From positions 95,440,942 to 95,504,941 of the forward strand of contig OX457056.1 of NCBI GenBank assembly GCA_949752795.1: a DNA stretch of 64,000 nucleotides, read 5' to 3'. The number at the start of each line of letters is the position of its first letter. Position 1 is the stretch's first letter. The notes beneath the pieces were generated by a model. The model saw only the letters and a list, made by a program, of their open reading frames with translations, was not told the DNA's origin and did not search any database. Origin of the DNA: Hyperoodon ampullatus (Eukaryota; Chordata; Mammalia; Artiodactyla; Ziphiidae). This document shows, piece by piece, positions 34,486 to 46,265 of this stretch. The position numbers were made by a program, and so were the translations under genes.

Positions 34486-36165
34486 TGAGGATATTGCATT
34501 TGTTTTAAGATGGATCTCCTCAGGGTCACTTACAACCTCTAGCCAGGGGAAGCTCATGGAAGTTAAGCTTCGCTTGCACATGCCCCATCCAAGGCCCATT
34601 GAGCAGCCCTAACAATGTATTCCAATGGTCTCATGTCTTTATAAAGTTTGGGGAATAAGGATATTTTAACAGCAATGGTTTAAGACGACTGTGTCTTTCT
34701 TCTCCGACTTTCTCACCATCAGTCTTTTCCTACTGAACAGTGATGTGTGGCAGTAGGCATTTTTGGTAACTGGCTAAAGAGAAGTTGAGTTGAGGATACA
34801 TGAAGTTTGGGCTGACTGGCATATATATCTGTGATTTGTAGTCACTTCCAGGTTTGGTCATGTTGTCACGGGTCTCCTGGTATAGAAATGGCTTCTAGGA
34901 ATACTCCTGACCCTCCCATGCCAACTCATCTGGCACCATAACATAAAACTGCAGAGCCAAGGAAAAAATAGTGGTATGAACATGTCCCAAGGTACCCAAC
35001 ACCAGAAATAGATGTGAGTAATGGAGGAGGAGAAATAAGGTTTGGAAAGTAGGGGACCAAAAGCTAGTCTTCAGGAAGCTCTTCCAATCATCAGATGTGT
35101 ACAGTTGTAAGTGGAAGGCTCAGTTCTCATTGAAACTTACTTAAAAGTTTGCTACTTCAGAAATATACTTGATGGTACAATGTACACAATTATTAATGAA
35201 TCATATATTGTTTCTTTTTTGATGGAAATCTTGCAAAATAGAATTGATCACAATTCCTAGGTTTATAGGGCATATACCTGTAGCAGTATTGTCAATGGCA
35301 AGCACATCTGTGTATGAAGACTCATGTTTTATGCATCAGATCAAATCAGATTACCTCTTAGCCTATCAGATGCTTCTTGTGCTGACAAAGTCTATCAGTT
35401 GATGAAAACAAACACAACATTACCATAGACACAGGAAAATGGCCCGAAGAAGCAAGTGTTCCTGTATCAAAAGTCCCATACACATTCCATTAATAAGTCA
35501 ATGTAGGTAATATAAAAATAATTTGATTACATAATTATGGAGATCAATACAAGAAGCAATTTTAAACTGCTCTTCTGCTCTCTTTTAAACCTTAATTTCA
35601 GATTAATTTTGTGTATTTTTTGACAATTACTATGATTTCTTTCCTCATTCTAAATAAATATTTATTTTGTGTTCTTGATACATAGTTAATTTTGTATTCA
35701 TAACTTTGTATTATTTTTTTTTTAAAGAAGGCTCCCAAATTGTATAAGCTTCAGGCACATAAAAGCCTGGATCTACCCTGCCTGACCAGTGCAAAATGTG
35801 GTTACTCCACCATGCCATAAACACGAGTCCAGTATCCCTTCCCTACTCACTGCTCCCCCTTCACCAAGAGCTCCAAGCCCAGCCATACACATTGCTGATC
35901 CTAGGACCTTCCACCCAGGACCAGAAGCAGAGCATCCCAGAGTCTGCTAACGAAAAGATTCTCATTAGCGAGCTCCTGAAAGTAAGGGTTAGGGTAGGGT
36001 GCCAAGAGAGGCTAAGGAAGGGAGAAATCTGCAGAGGTTACCAAGGCAAATGCCTCTCAGATAAAAGCCATACAGAGCCATCTCACAGTAAAGATATTAA
36101 AAGATTGTTTACACATCTCACCCTGCACTACTATTTCAAGCAATGACAGCCATAGGGAAATATTT
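34486..36165. other. repeat-poor stretch, no gene recognised
   Basis: Mostly low-copy. Part of 35560-35790 is faintly similar, in reverse, to the unnamed repeat at 11578 and 44045. A 116-codon frame at 35796-36146 has no domain and no splice context. Confidence 0.4.
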
Positions 36166-36468
36166 CTGTGGTGTATCATGCTAGTTGTCTGCCAAAATCC
36201 ATCTCCCCCTCTTCCATAGACATAGATTTTAGGCCAAGCATAGGGACACTTGTGTAGAGATTCCACTTCCCAGCCTCCTTTGCAGCTGGCTGTAGCCCTG
36301 TGGCTAACTTCACCAGTGGAACATGAGCAGGAGAGATGTGTGTAACTCATGCCTGGTTTTCTTTTTTTAAAAAAATTGCTTCCCTGGACTTTCTCCTCTC
36401 CCCTCCCTGCCAGCTGGAAAGTGACAGGTCTCACATTTAAACATGTGGATGAGAACAATGCACTGAGC

Positions 36469-37879
36469 CAGTTCCCAAACTTTCCAGTTCATAGCATCCC
36501 CCTAGTGTCTTAGTAATTTTATCATGGTGCTCCTGGGCCAAAAGAAAGAATAGTTCTGTATTTTAAGTAGTTTTGTCCAAACAACCTAACAAGTACTTAT
36601 GTCCTAACCACTGAGTGTCAACAACTGTAAAGAGTCTGAGGTTTTATCCTATTTGTAAACTAACAAGTTAGCCAGCCACAATTTCATGGGTGTTGGCAGA
36701 AGACTGGAGACTCTTGGGCCAGAGACAATGGAATGCATTACTCATGGCAAGAGCAATAGTCAGCGTGTCAGCACTGGCTTTGGTTTCCTGAGCCCCAGTT
36801 CCTATGGAGCTCTGTGAAGAGGGTCGTGTGACACCTGCATAGGCAGCAGGTTGCGTTACAGGAGAGGTAACCTGAGTCTCTTGTTACCGAGCTTTGGCAA
36901 CCTGAATCTTTTATAACGGGTAGGAAGCCTGCCTGATCTTTGCCCTAGAGGGAAACGTTATTTCTTTCTTTCTTTCTTTTTTTAAATTTTATTAATTTAT
37001 TTATTTATGGCTGTGTTGGGTCTTCGTTTCTGTGCGTGGGCTTTCTCTAGTTGCGGCGAGCGGGGGCCACTCTTCATCACGGTGCGCTGGCCTCTCACTG
37101 TCGTGGCCTCTCTTGTTGCGGAGCACAGGCTCTAGAGCCCAGACTCAGTAGTTGTGGTGCACGGGCTTAGTTGCTCCGTGGCATATGGGATCTTCCCAGA
37201 CCAGGGCTCGAACCTGTGTCCCCTGCATTGGCAGGCAGATTCTCAAGCACTGCGCCACCAGGGAAGCCCAAGGGAGACATTATTTCTATTATACTAGACA
37301 GTAAGTAGACCCACCCACCCTTTGTTCCAGAGACAGTCACTATCTCTATCTTCCAAGCCTATTAGTTATACAAGCATCCTTAAAAAGATAGCCTGGATCA
37401 ATGGCAGTCAATGCCTCTGCTTACAACATATGCAAAACAATGAGAGATCCAGGGAGAATTGTCTCCCAACATTTAGTAGACATTTGTAACAAATAATATG
37501 CATAAATTGAAAGAAAAAAATTTTACTTTAAACAACTGCAGTCACTTGATGATGGAATGTATATACCTATGGGGCACTGCACAATTCCTCAAACCTTGGA
37601 ATCAGATTGGACACCACTACCCTATTCCCTGTTCCACGTTGATTTTCTTGGAGGACTTGCTTTTTATCATGGCAACCACCAAAAACCTAGATTCAGAAAT
37701 ATGTCATCAAAAGGAAAGCAGTGCTATCTGATGTTGAAACTGTGAAGAACCTCAAGCTAGTAGTTTATGTGGTGTATATCTGATGTTGAGGACTACTGTG
37801 TTTTCCTCAAAAATATGACATGTCCCATGGTGCTCCTGTGAGCTCACTGAGGCTCTTTGGGACAACTTGGGAACTATAG
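36469..37879. mobile_element. hAT-like DNA element with eroded TSD
   Basis: Ends are inverted: left cagttcccaaact, right acttgggaactatag. Flanks cactgagc (36461-36468) and ccctaagc (37880-37887) match at 6 of 8 positions, consistent with an old 8-bp TSD. Without the type B SINE inside, it is about 1.1 kb. No transposase frame survives. Confidence 0.5.
36966..37270 (-). mobile_element. CHR SINE, type B
   Basis: Inserted in the hAT-like element. TSD agggaaacgttatttct (36949-36965) / agggagacattatttct (37271-37287), two mismatches. Confidence 0.94.
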
Positions 37880-38065
37880 CCCTAAGCAGTGGTGGAAGAA
37901 GCACTGATTCTGAATGACCTCGCAGAGTAGCGCTGTTTCGGTAGCCTAGACTAAATGGTTGTTGTTATACCAGAGAGAAATAAACTTCTATCCTCTTCCA
38001 GTCAAATTTGTCGATGTTTTTGTTGCAGTAGCATAGTCTCTATCCTAACTAGTACAATCTCCTAA

Positions 38066-38940
38066 TAAATTCGGCTGCATCTCATAATGTAGTGTTTGAT
38101 GACATGTTCTTACATTGTGAAAAACAGTATTCACTATGTGTTTCTTTTGTCTTTCCAACCTCAGTCATCACCTCAGTCCACATTTATTGAGCCCCTGCTA
38201 TGTCCTGGCAGTGGGCTAAGCATCCTTTCAAATCCAAGTCCACTTTATGTTCCTCAGTCCCCTCAGCTGCAGGCCAGCTGCTCTTGACCATTCAGCCACA
38301 TCTAAGCAAGTCCCCTCCCCATTTAGCAAATAGGGTCTGGAAGTTGCATTGATGCTTTACACCCAGCAGTAGCTGGTGTGCCTTCATTGCTGGCTGGGCT
38401 TGGACCTGGAACTCAATGAGAAGAACATGGGTGATCTGAACTGAAACACGTGCATCAGTCCTTTTTGGCCAGTCTGGTTAGAACTAAGAACCTTCGGACT
38501 GAAAGCCAATCTGACACATCCAGCAAGACACAAAGAGTGTTCAGAAAGAAGCAGGCAGGCAGCAAGATAGAAGGTACTTATTTGCACTGCCTAGTGCTGA
38601 GCTGGCCTGAACTGCTGCTGGGGTAGTGAGCACTGTGTGTGTCTGTGAAAAAGGGAAGCAGGAAGGAAAACAGACTCTTGGCCCGTCAGTGATTGAAGGG
38701 AGAGAAGAGCCCAAGAGCTGGCCTTGGGTAGCATAGGGATAAGCAGGCCCTATGTCCACTCACTATTTTGCAACCTGGGGCTCACACACACACACACACA
38801 CATACACAGCTAGGAATGGGCCCTGACATCTTCCAGTTCTGCAGCACGGAGAGAAGAGAATTCTGAAAGAGTTTCAGTCTTCCCACACCCAAAATGAGTG
38901 ACATTTTAATGTACATTGATCGCTAGTAAATTTGATCCAG
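38066..38940. other. no gene; possible MIR remnant
   Basis: 'tttattgagcccctgctatgtcctggc' at 38179-38205 suggests a reverse MIR/L2 remnant. The rest is low-copy. Two minus-strand short frames have no domain. Confidence 0.4.
38782..38802. repeat. (AC)n microsatellite
   Basis: About ten CA units followed by a 'tacaca' interruption. Likely length-variable. Confidence 0.9.
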
Positions 38941-38954
38941 TAAGAGCCCTAGAG

Positions 38955-39253
38955 GGACTTCCCTGGTAGCACAGTGGTTAAGAATCTGCCTGCCAATTCA
39001 GGGGACATGGGTTCGATCCCTGGGCCAGGAAGATCCCACTTGCTGCGGAGCAATTAAGCCCCTGCGCCACAACTACTGAAGCCTACATGCCACAACTACT
39101 GAAGACTGCGCGCCTAGAGCCCGTGCTCCGCAACAAGAGAAGCCCCTGCAATGAGAAGCCCGCGCACTACAACGAAGAGTAGCCCCCCTCACTGCAACTA
39201 AAGAAAGCCCACGTGCAGCTATGAAAACCCAATACAGCCAAAAAAATTTTTTT
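38955..39253 (+). mobile_element. CHR SINE, type B
   Basis: Full type B body. Flanks taagagccctagag (38941-38954) and taagtcctaga (from 39254) are an indel-bearing TSD. Confidence 0.92.
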
Positions 39254-39293
39254 TAAGTCCTAGAATTTGAACAATCCATACCAACTTTCTTCT

Positions 39294-39496
39294 TCTTTTT
39301 TTTGCGGTACGCGGGCCTCTCACTGTTGTGCCCTCTCCTGTTGTGGAGCACAGGCTCCGGATGCACAGGCTCAGCGGCCATGGCTCACGGGCCTAGTTGC
39401 TCCACGGCATGTGGGATCTTCCCGGACTGGGGCACAAACCTGTATCCCCTGCATCGGCAGGCAGACTCTCAACCACTGTGCCACCAGGAAAGCCCC
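39294..39496 (-). mobile_element. CHR SINE, type A
   Basis: Complete body with a T-rich tail at left. It sits exactly at the left edge of the L1 fragment that follows. Confidence 0.92.
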
Positions 39497-39749
39497 TTCT
39501 GCCCATTTTTTGATTGGGTTGTTTTTTTTGTTGTTGTTGAGTTGTATGAGCTGTTTGTATATTATGAAAATTAAGCCCTTGTAGGTCCCATCATTTGCAA
39601 ATTTTTTTTTTCCAATCCGTAAGTTGTCTTTTCATTTTGTTGATGGTTTCCTTTGCTGTGCAAAAGCTTATAATTTTGATTAGGTCCCATTTGTTTACTT
39701 TTGCTTTTATTTCTTTTGCCTTAGGGGGCTGACCTAAGAAAACATTGCT

Positions 39750-39895
39750 GGTGAATTCCCTGGAGGTCCAGTGGTTAGGACTCAGTGTTTTCACTGCCGG
39801 GGCCTGGGTTCAATTCCTGTTTGGGGATCTGAGATCTCACAAGCAGCACACTGCGGCCAAAAGAAACCCAAAACAAAACAAAACACCAAAAATAG
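39750..39895 (+). mobile_element. CHR SINE, type C
   Basis: Starts 'gaattccctggaggtccagtggtt' and ends 'ctgcggccaaaag...aaacaaaacacc'. It forms a tandem pair with the next SINE inside L1. The host target is repeated as aagaaaacattgct (39736-39749) and aaaagaccattgct (40257-40270) around the pair. Confidence 0.88.
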
Positions 39896-40256
39896 GGACT
39901 ACTCTGGTGGTGCAGTGGTTAAGAATCCACCTGCGAATGCGGGGGACACAGGTTCGAGCCCTGGTCCGGGAAGATCCCACATGCCTCAGAGCAACTAAGC
40001 CCATGCGCCACAACTACTGAGCCTGTGCTCTAGATCCTGCAAGCCACAACTACTGAGCCCTCCTGATGCAAGTACTGAAGCCCACATGCCTAGAGCCCAT
40101 GATCCGCAACAAGAGAAGCCACTGCAATGAGAAGCCCATGCACCACAATGAAGAGTAGCCCCCACTTGCCACAACTACAGAAAGCCTGTGCACAGCAACA
40201 AAGACCCAACACAGCCAAATAAATAAATAAATCTTTTAAAAAAAACCAAAAAACAA
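39896..40256 (+). mobile_element. CHR SINE, type B
   Basis: Type B body with an extra 'acaactactgagccctcctgatgcaagtactgaagc' unit, making it one of the longest copies here. It lies directly behind the type C copy, probably in its A-rich tail. Confidence 0.92.
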
Positions 40257-40560
40257 AAAAGACCATTGCTACAATTTATGTCATCGAATGTTTTGCTATG
40301 TTCTCTTCTAGGAGTTTTATGGTGTCATGTCTTATATTTAAGTCTTTAAGCCACTTTGAGTTTATCTTTGTGTACTGTGTGAGGGAGTGTTCTATCTTCA
40401 TTGGCTTAGAACCAGTGAAGTGCTGTTCAGCTTTCCCACCACCACTTGCTGAAGAGACTGTCTTTTCTCCATTGTATATTCTTGCCTCCTTTGTTGAAGA
40501 TTAATTGACCGTAGGTGTGCGGGTTATTTCTGGGCTCTCTATTCTGTTCCACTGATCCAA

Positions 40561-41406
40561 TCATATCATTTTAAATACAATCTTTTATTTAGGAATTTTC
40601 TACAGGAATTTATTCCTGTACAAAATTTATTAGGAATTTTGTAAACTGTGGCTTTTGTAAACTGTAATTTATTTATTTTGTAAACTGTAATTTATTAGGA
40701 ATTTTGTAAACTGTGGCTCAGGGTACCTTTCCTCAAAAATTGCTACACTCTTAGATAGCTGGTTCTCCAGATGAAGGATATATTAGAGTACAAATTGTCA
40801 ACAGAAAAAAGATTTTCAGAGTCTTCACATCTTGTTGAAATCTGAGGAGGAGAATGTTTTAGGCAATGAAGACCATTTCAAGAAGCTGAAGGGCAATTGG
40901 AATATAGTTTGTAATGCGATTTCATCTTATGTCCTCTCAAAAGATCAGCTTATCCTGCTCTCTTTGTGCATTTGTATCTGCTAGGAACCCTGGCAGACAA
41001 GTTCTCTACACTGTGTATAGGCAGGCCTGTGGACCCATGTTATTTCCAGTTTGAGTTCAATCTCCCGCCATCATCAAGATCTTCACCTGCCATCCATGTG
41101 AGTTGCTGGGTGGTCCATCTGAAGTCCCCATGACTGCCATGAGGGGCTGAGGAAGCCCTTGGAGAGGACTGCTCCTAAAGGAAGAGGGAACCAGACAGGA
41201 CAAGTTTGTGCAGAAGAGAGATGTGATGTCAAGTAGAGTTTGATGGCTGCCACTCAGCCTGGTGTCTCAGCCCGGGATTCCCATATAATCGTGTCTGAGT
41301 GCTATGGGAGCAACAAATAAAAGAGCTTTCAGTTAAAGAACACTCACTCAATTAAAACAAAACCAAAAACCTCTGTAAGATGGTTAAAGAATATAAGCAA
41401 CGCTGT
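40561..41406. other. no gene; small tandem repeat at the left
   Basis: At 40624-40718 the core ttttgtaaactgt occurs four times and a 30-bp block is duplicated. The remainder is low-copy. Confidence 0.5.
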
Positions 41407-42093
41407 TTGTATTCATTTCCTAAGGCGGCTGTAAAAAGTTACCACTACTGGGTAGATGAACACAAGAGAAATTTATTGTGGCACAATTCTGAAGTCCAGA
41501 AGTCTGAAATCAAGAGGTCAGCAGTGGGGCTTCCCTGGTGGCGCAGTGGTTGGGAGTCCACCTGCCGATGCAGGGGATGCGGGTTCGTGCCCCGGTCCGG
41601 GAGGATCCCACATGCCGTGGAGCTGCTGGGCCCGTGAGCCATGGCCGCTGGGCCTGTGCGTCCGGAGCCTGTGCTCCGCAACGGGAGAGGCCACAACAGT
41701 GGGAGGCCTGCGTACTGCAAAAAAACACACAAAAAAAACAAACAAAAAAAGATGTCAGCAGGACTGCACTCCCACTGGAGGCCCTAGGGAACAATCCATT
41801 CCTGCCTCTTCCATCTTCTGATGGCTGCCTTAGCATTTCTGGGCTTGTGGCCTCATCATTCCAAATCTCTCTTCATGTTACCTTCTCCTCTGTATGTCTG
41901 GCTCTTCTCCTCTGTGTTTGTATCTTATAAGGATACATATGGTTGCATTTAGGGCCCACTAGGATAAGCACCTCCTCTCAAGATGGGTCATTTAATCACA
42001 TCGGCAAAGACCTTTTCTCCCCAATAAGATAACATTCACGGATTCCAGGGATTTGACGTGGATATCTTTTGGGGGCTATTTTTTGGCTTACTA
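41407..42093 (+). mobile_element. MLT1-type LTR, split by a SINE
   Basis: 'tgtattcatttcctaaggcggctgtaaaaag', 'gaagtccagaagtctgaaatcaag', then after the SINE 'ataagataacattcacggattccaggg' and 'tttgggggctattttttggc', ending ttactaca. Confidence 0.8.
41525..41749 (+). mobile_element. CHR SINE, type A
   Basis: Inserted in the MLT1 LTR. TSD agaggtcagcag (41513-41524) / agatgtcagcag (41750-41761). Confidence 0.94.
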
Positions 42094-43873
42094 CATGACT
42101 CTTAAATACCCTAAAAACAGAGTAAAATTTAAACTAAGAGACAAGGTGCTCTCCCCCTGCGTTGCCCTGAACTTCAGTAGCGCAAGGGGACAGTGCAGGA
42201 TGCTGGCAGCAGAGTCCAGGGACATAACATTGTAATTGAGCTGATTTAATACTAAAGACCCAAGAGAAGTGCCCTGTGGGCATCCAGAAGTATTTAAGAT
42301 GAGGAGAGGGGAGAACTTTGCAGGGGGCTGGGATCCTGCATTAGCAGGAAAAGCAAGAACACCCTAAGGCTTTACTATTTGAAGTTTGTAACAAAACCAG
42401 TACACAAAGCCTGTGGCTGGCTTGGAGGAGGTCCAGAAGAGGCTCCCTGCACCCCCTAGTTTGCAGCTGTTAATCTGACAGGTCAGCCCATTCCAAGGGA
42501 CTCAAATCCTGCCCTCTAGGGCTGCAGCGTGCTCTGCCTCTGGGGGAATAGCCAGCTTGGTGCTTGTTAAGGCTTCACTGCCCAACCCCAGGCAGCTTGG
42601 TCCTTCAGGCTGATTCTGGGTCTGGATGGTGTGTTCCAGGCCCAGCCTGGGCCAGTTTCAAAGGTCACCCCTGTGCCATCTCAAAGCAGCTTGGGCTCTG
42701 GGAGATGTAGGATGGAAATGGCCAAAGATCCAGGGTGTACACCAGGCCAGAGGCAAAATGCTGGCAGTCTGTGGGCTTATGCAGTGGGAAAATACTCAGA
42801 CATAGTGCAGCGGGGTCCTCCGTACCCAGGCCTTGCAGGCAGCACCAGTGTATCAAACAATCTGAGCGCTACGGGCAGAAAGGGGATGCTGGTAGGGCTG
42901 GATGGGCTTGACATTGTTAAACACTTAGTTGTGTATGTGGGCAAGTCTTGAGGTGTCCGAGCAGAACCTGAGCTTTGTTTTTGTTTTGCTTTTAAGAAAG
43001 TACAAGAACAAATTATGTTATTGTCTTTTTCCCTGATGGCCTGCCTACTGATCTGTTGCTTGAGAGAATCCAGTGCACCTCCCACAAATACTCAAGTAGC
43101 TGGGTAGTGTCCTGGCACCCAACCTTCTATTCTGCCCTGTTAGTGTGAAGCCCCTGCTCAGGCCGTCAAGCCGGAGGGACACAGGATGAAATATGGCATC
43201 TCTGGAGCTTTGGGTTTAGCACTGAATTAGGAAAGACTGTTGCAGTGGAAAGCCTGAGATGGGGGTTCAGGGGCTAACTGCCAGGATTTGACTTTCAGTG
43301 ATAAGACATGGATGTGGGTGGGTTTAGTGCAAAGAACTGGGTTTTACCCACTAGGAGCCTATTTAGCTCTGCAGGGGCTAAACCTAGGTGCTTTTTAAAA
43401 AAATATATGGTTGTTTGTTTTGATCTCCAGCTTCCTGCAGTATCAGTTTCTGTCAGACTAGTTTGTTGAAAAAGCACTTTGAGTAAATACCAGGGACCAA
43501 GATGAAAGTCAAATAAGGAGACTTAAAAAATGTTTTGTTTTCACATAACTTGAATTTAATTCCCACTCAGGGTTAAACAAACTTCTCTTCAGAATAAAGA
43601 ATGCCCATTGGCTTGGGTGAAGTTTCGGAGCTGGGGGAAAAACAAGCTATAGCCCTGGAGTTGGAGACCCACCCTATGGTATTGCAGGCATTTGGTTGTA
43701 TCTACGGGCTTTAAAACACCAAGAATAAAATTAGAGAGGAGTTGTACCTTTTGTTATAAACTAGCTATGTTCCTGAAAAGTTATATGAAAAATTTCTAAA
43801 CTGACTCCTATTCATAGTGCAATAGATGAGCTCTCCAAAGAACCTTCACCAGAAAGTTTCATAGAGCAAGCCT
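42094..43873. other. longest low-repeat stretch of this part, no gene recognised
   Basis: Nearly 1.8 kb without a recognised repeat. Frames at 42631-42951 (plus) and 42777-43085 (minus) overlap and lack domains. Best treated as noncoding. Confidence 0.4.
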
Positions 43874-43874
43874 C

Positions 43875-44031
43875 AGGACTTCCCTGGTGGTCCAGTGACT
43901 AAGACTCCGTGCTCCCAATGCAGGGGTCCCGGGTTCGACCCCTGGTCAGGGAACTAGATCCCACATAACGCAACTAAGAGCCTGTGTGCTTCAAATAAGA
44001 CCCGGCACAGCCAAATAAATAAATAAATAAA
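43875..44031 (+). mobile_element. CHR SINE, type C
   Basis: 'ggacttccctggtggtccagtgac...ctggtcagggaactagatcccac' with a (TAAA)n tail. Flanks share agcaagcctc/agcaaggctc. Confidence 0.9.
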
Positions 44032-44044
44032 AGCAAGGCTCTTG

Positions 44045-44203
44045 CAGGGCCAGGATTAGAGTGAAGCAAGTAAGGGGTGGCCAAAAACTTAGCAATCAAG
44101 ATGAATAATATGTTAATGTAATATTCTAACAAAATTAAGGCAAAAAATCCATGATGAACAAATCATCAAAATTTTAAATGAAGACAGGTCCTGTCCATGA
44201 TTC
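44045..44203 (+). repeat. unnamed interspersed repeat, copy 2
   Basis: 'tgaagcaagtaaggggtggccaaaaacttagcaatcaagatgaata' and 'aaattaaggcaaaaaatccatgatgaacaaat' align with 11578-11745. The family is unrecognised. Confidence 0.6.
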
Positions 44204-45000
44204 TTTTTTTTTTTTTTTTCAGCAAGTTAAAAAGATTTATTACCATTCCAGGTTTCATATGAGTCCAGAACCCAGGGCTAGTCATGGGTGATTACATTGT
44301 GTTTGTGACACTTTCTTCTCTGAGGTTTCAAGCACCTGCAATTGCTTCAGGTGAGGATAAGGTTACTTCTTCTCTGATTGAGGGATGGAGAGAAATTTTC
44401 AGGTGTCAACCCCCATGATACCCTCATCACTCACTACCTTGCTAAAAGTGACCCCATCCTTTTGTCTTCACTGAATGCAAACACCTTAACGACTGCTTAT
44501 GTATTCAATTACTGTGCATGTGGATTTTATCACATGTTCTTAGTATCTCTATCAGTGTTGCCTGGATTAATTTGAAAGCCTCCCTGAGATAGACTTTCAG
44601 CTGAAGTCTACAGTGGACAGTGACCCTCACAATTAGACATATGGACTGGATGACAGTGATGATGATCAGTGGCATCCTAGTAACCACCAGATATAGAGTA
44701 GAATTGTTTCGTGAAAACTACGTGCAGGGGCTTCCCTGGTGGCGCAGTGGTTGAGAGTCTGCATGCCGATGCAGGGGACTCGGGTTCGTGCCCCGGTCCA
44801 GGAAGATCCCACATGCCGCGGAGCGGCTGGGCCTGTGTGCCGTGGCCACTGACATGCAGGATCACCGTGTGATGCGCAGTACAGGGACCCAGGGGGGTGC
44901 AGAGACAGAAAAGAAAATAGGAGGTTTAATCCACTTTGACTATATGTGGGAGCCTGGGATGACATTCTGAAGAAGTACCACTGATATTTACTTTTTTCTT
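44204..45000 (-). pseudogene. probable processed retrocopy, parent gene not identified
   Basis: On the minus strand the unit ends in AATAAA (complement 44236-44241), 16 nt before a 16-A tail (T run 44204-44219): a polyadenylated mRNA end. Upstream, one minus frame holds protein-like pieces separated by stops: VIKSTCTVIEYISSR (about 44490-44534), DGVTFSKVVSDEGIMGVDT (about 44405-44460) and KFLSIPQSEKK, then TAA at 44363-44365 and a short 3' UTR. Another frame is open for 60 codons at 44505-44687 but is less protein-like in context. The 5' edge is not fixed and I found no clear TSD. A truncated SINE (44729-44851) sits inside. I do not recognise the parent protein. A decayed terminal exon is the alternative. 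Confidence 0.5.
44729..44851 (+). mobile_element. CHR SINE, type A, 3'-truncated and tailless
   Basis: The head and first half are intact ('ggcttccctggtggcgcagtgg...gagcggctgggcc'), then it stops at 'gccgtggccactg' with no second half and no A tail. It is still flanked by acgtgcagg (44720-44728) and acatgcagg (44852-44860). Confidence 0.8.
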
Positions 45001-46265
45001 TGTTTCCTTTTGCCCAATGGGTAGAAAGTCCACTCCTTGGGCAGACACTACTGCCCTGGAAGACCAACTGTGCAATGATGAATAAAAGGGTGGTGTGCTA
45101 GGTATTTTCCATTCTTTCCCACCAGATCCACTTTCTGCCCCACTCTGTGCTTAAGCAGGATGGCCTTTATAAACTGTATCAGCAAGGATCCCTGGTGCCC
45201 TGTCTTTGAGTTGGGTTAGGAAAATGGGAGGCAACAGCAGAAGATAGAGGAGGGAGAAGAGAAGGGTTGGGGTATTTAGTGCCCTGGCTCCCTTCCAGCT
45301 GGGCTTCAGATTGGCTGCATTCCTCCACTGAAGGACCCAGCTGTTCAGTCCTTCTTCTCAGTTGTTGTCTCTGAGCTTTGTAACTACTCCCTCCCCCTGT
45401 CTCTTTAGACCCGGGGTAGGGGGTGTTCTAGCCCTGAGGGGTCTCAGCATTCCTCATTTGTTTCCTTAACCCTACCCACACCTTGTAAATAGCTTTATAT
45501 TAAACCCTTCTCCTCCATTGACCTCTGTTGGTGTGGCATCTGTCTGTGGCAGGACCCTGACTGATGTAAGTCATAAGTGCCTATCACCCAGCAAAGGTGG
45601 GGCACAGTCCAGGCCTCAGGACCCTTGGCTCTGGCAGTTGCCTTTCCCCTTAGAGAATAAAGCAGTCCTGCCTGGCATTTCCTGGCTATAGATCCTGTGC
45701 ACAGTGAAGTGCACCTGTGAATGAGTGAGCTGCAGGAAGTTTAAAGCATGGAGAATTCCCATTAGCATCATCTCTGTCTCTTTGGATTTAAAATATTTAT
45801 TCGAGAATTTGAAGCTTGACCTCATTCCCAAGGACGACATCCAATCACCTGCCACTGAGAGGGGACAGCCCTTAGTCAGCATAAATAAATACAGCCCCAG
45901 CAATTGTGTTACTATTAAGCTTTCTTCCTTGTTCCAAAGTACTGGGAAGAGCAGACATTTCAGGCCCCAGGCAAGATGCTGTGTATCTCTGTGAGGATGA
46001 CAGATGATACCAAAAGATCAAGGGACTTTGCTGCACTCACTGAGGTACCATCTGCGTCCTCCTGTACCTTTAACATGGTGTCTCATACCTAATGGTTCCT
46101 GGGACATCCCCAATCCCCTTTTGTACCACCTCTGTCTCCAGGTATGCCTCAACAAGGAAGCACTGTAGCCCTGATAACTTGGCAGGTAACTTACAACTCT
46201 AAGGAAAATCAACCTTAGGATGAAGCTAAGGACAATGGAGTGGAGGAGTGGAAAGAGCCTGAGTT
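45001..46265. other. no gene; old LTR-like repeat at 45100-45565
   Basis: 'ccctgtctttgagttgggtta', 'gtaactactccctccccctgtctc', 'caccttgtaaatagctttatattaaaccc' and 'ggcaggaccctgactgatgtaa' follow an old LTR-like mammalian repeat, plus orientation. From 45570 on, the sequence is low-copy. Confidence 0.45.

Larger units (their letters stand above)
36170..38065 (+). repeat. old interspersed repeat split by a hAT element
   Basis: The left part (36170-36468: 'tccacttcccagcctcctttgcagctggctgtagccctgtggc') and right part (37880-38065: 'gagagaaataaacttctatcc...gttgcagtagcatagtctctatcctaactagtaca') are the two ends of one old mammalian element. I cannot name the family. Confidence 0.5.
39497..40560 (-). 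mobile_element. L1 ORF2 3'-region fragment, split by two SINEs
   Basis: 'ttctgcccattttttgattggg', 'ggtttcctttgctgtgcaaaagctt', 'taggtcccatttgtttac' and, after the SINEs, 'caatttatgtcatcgaatgttttgc' and 'accacttgctgaagagactgtc' are antisense L1 ORF2. No open frame remains. Confidence 0.88.
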
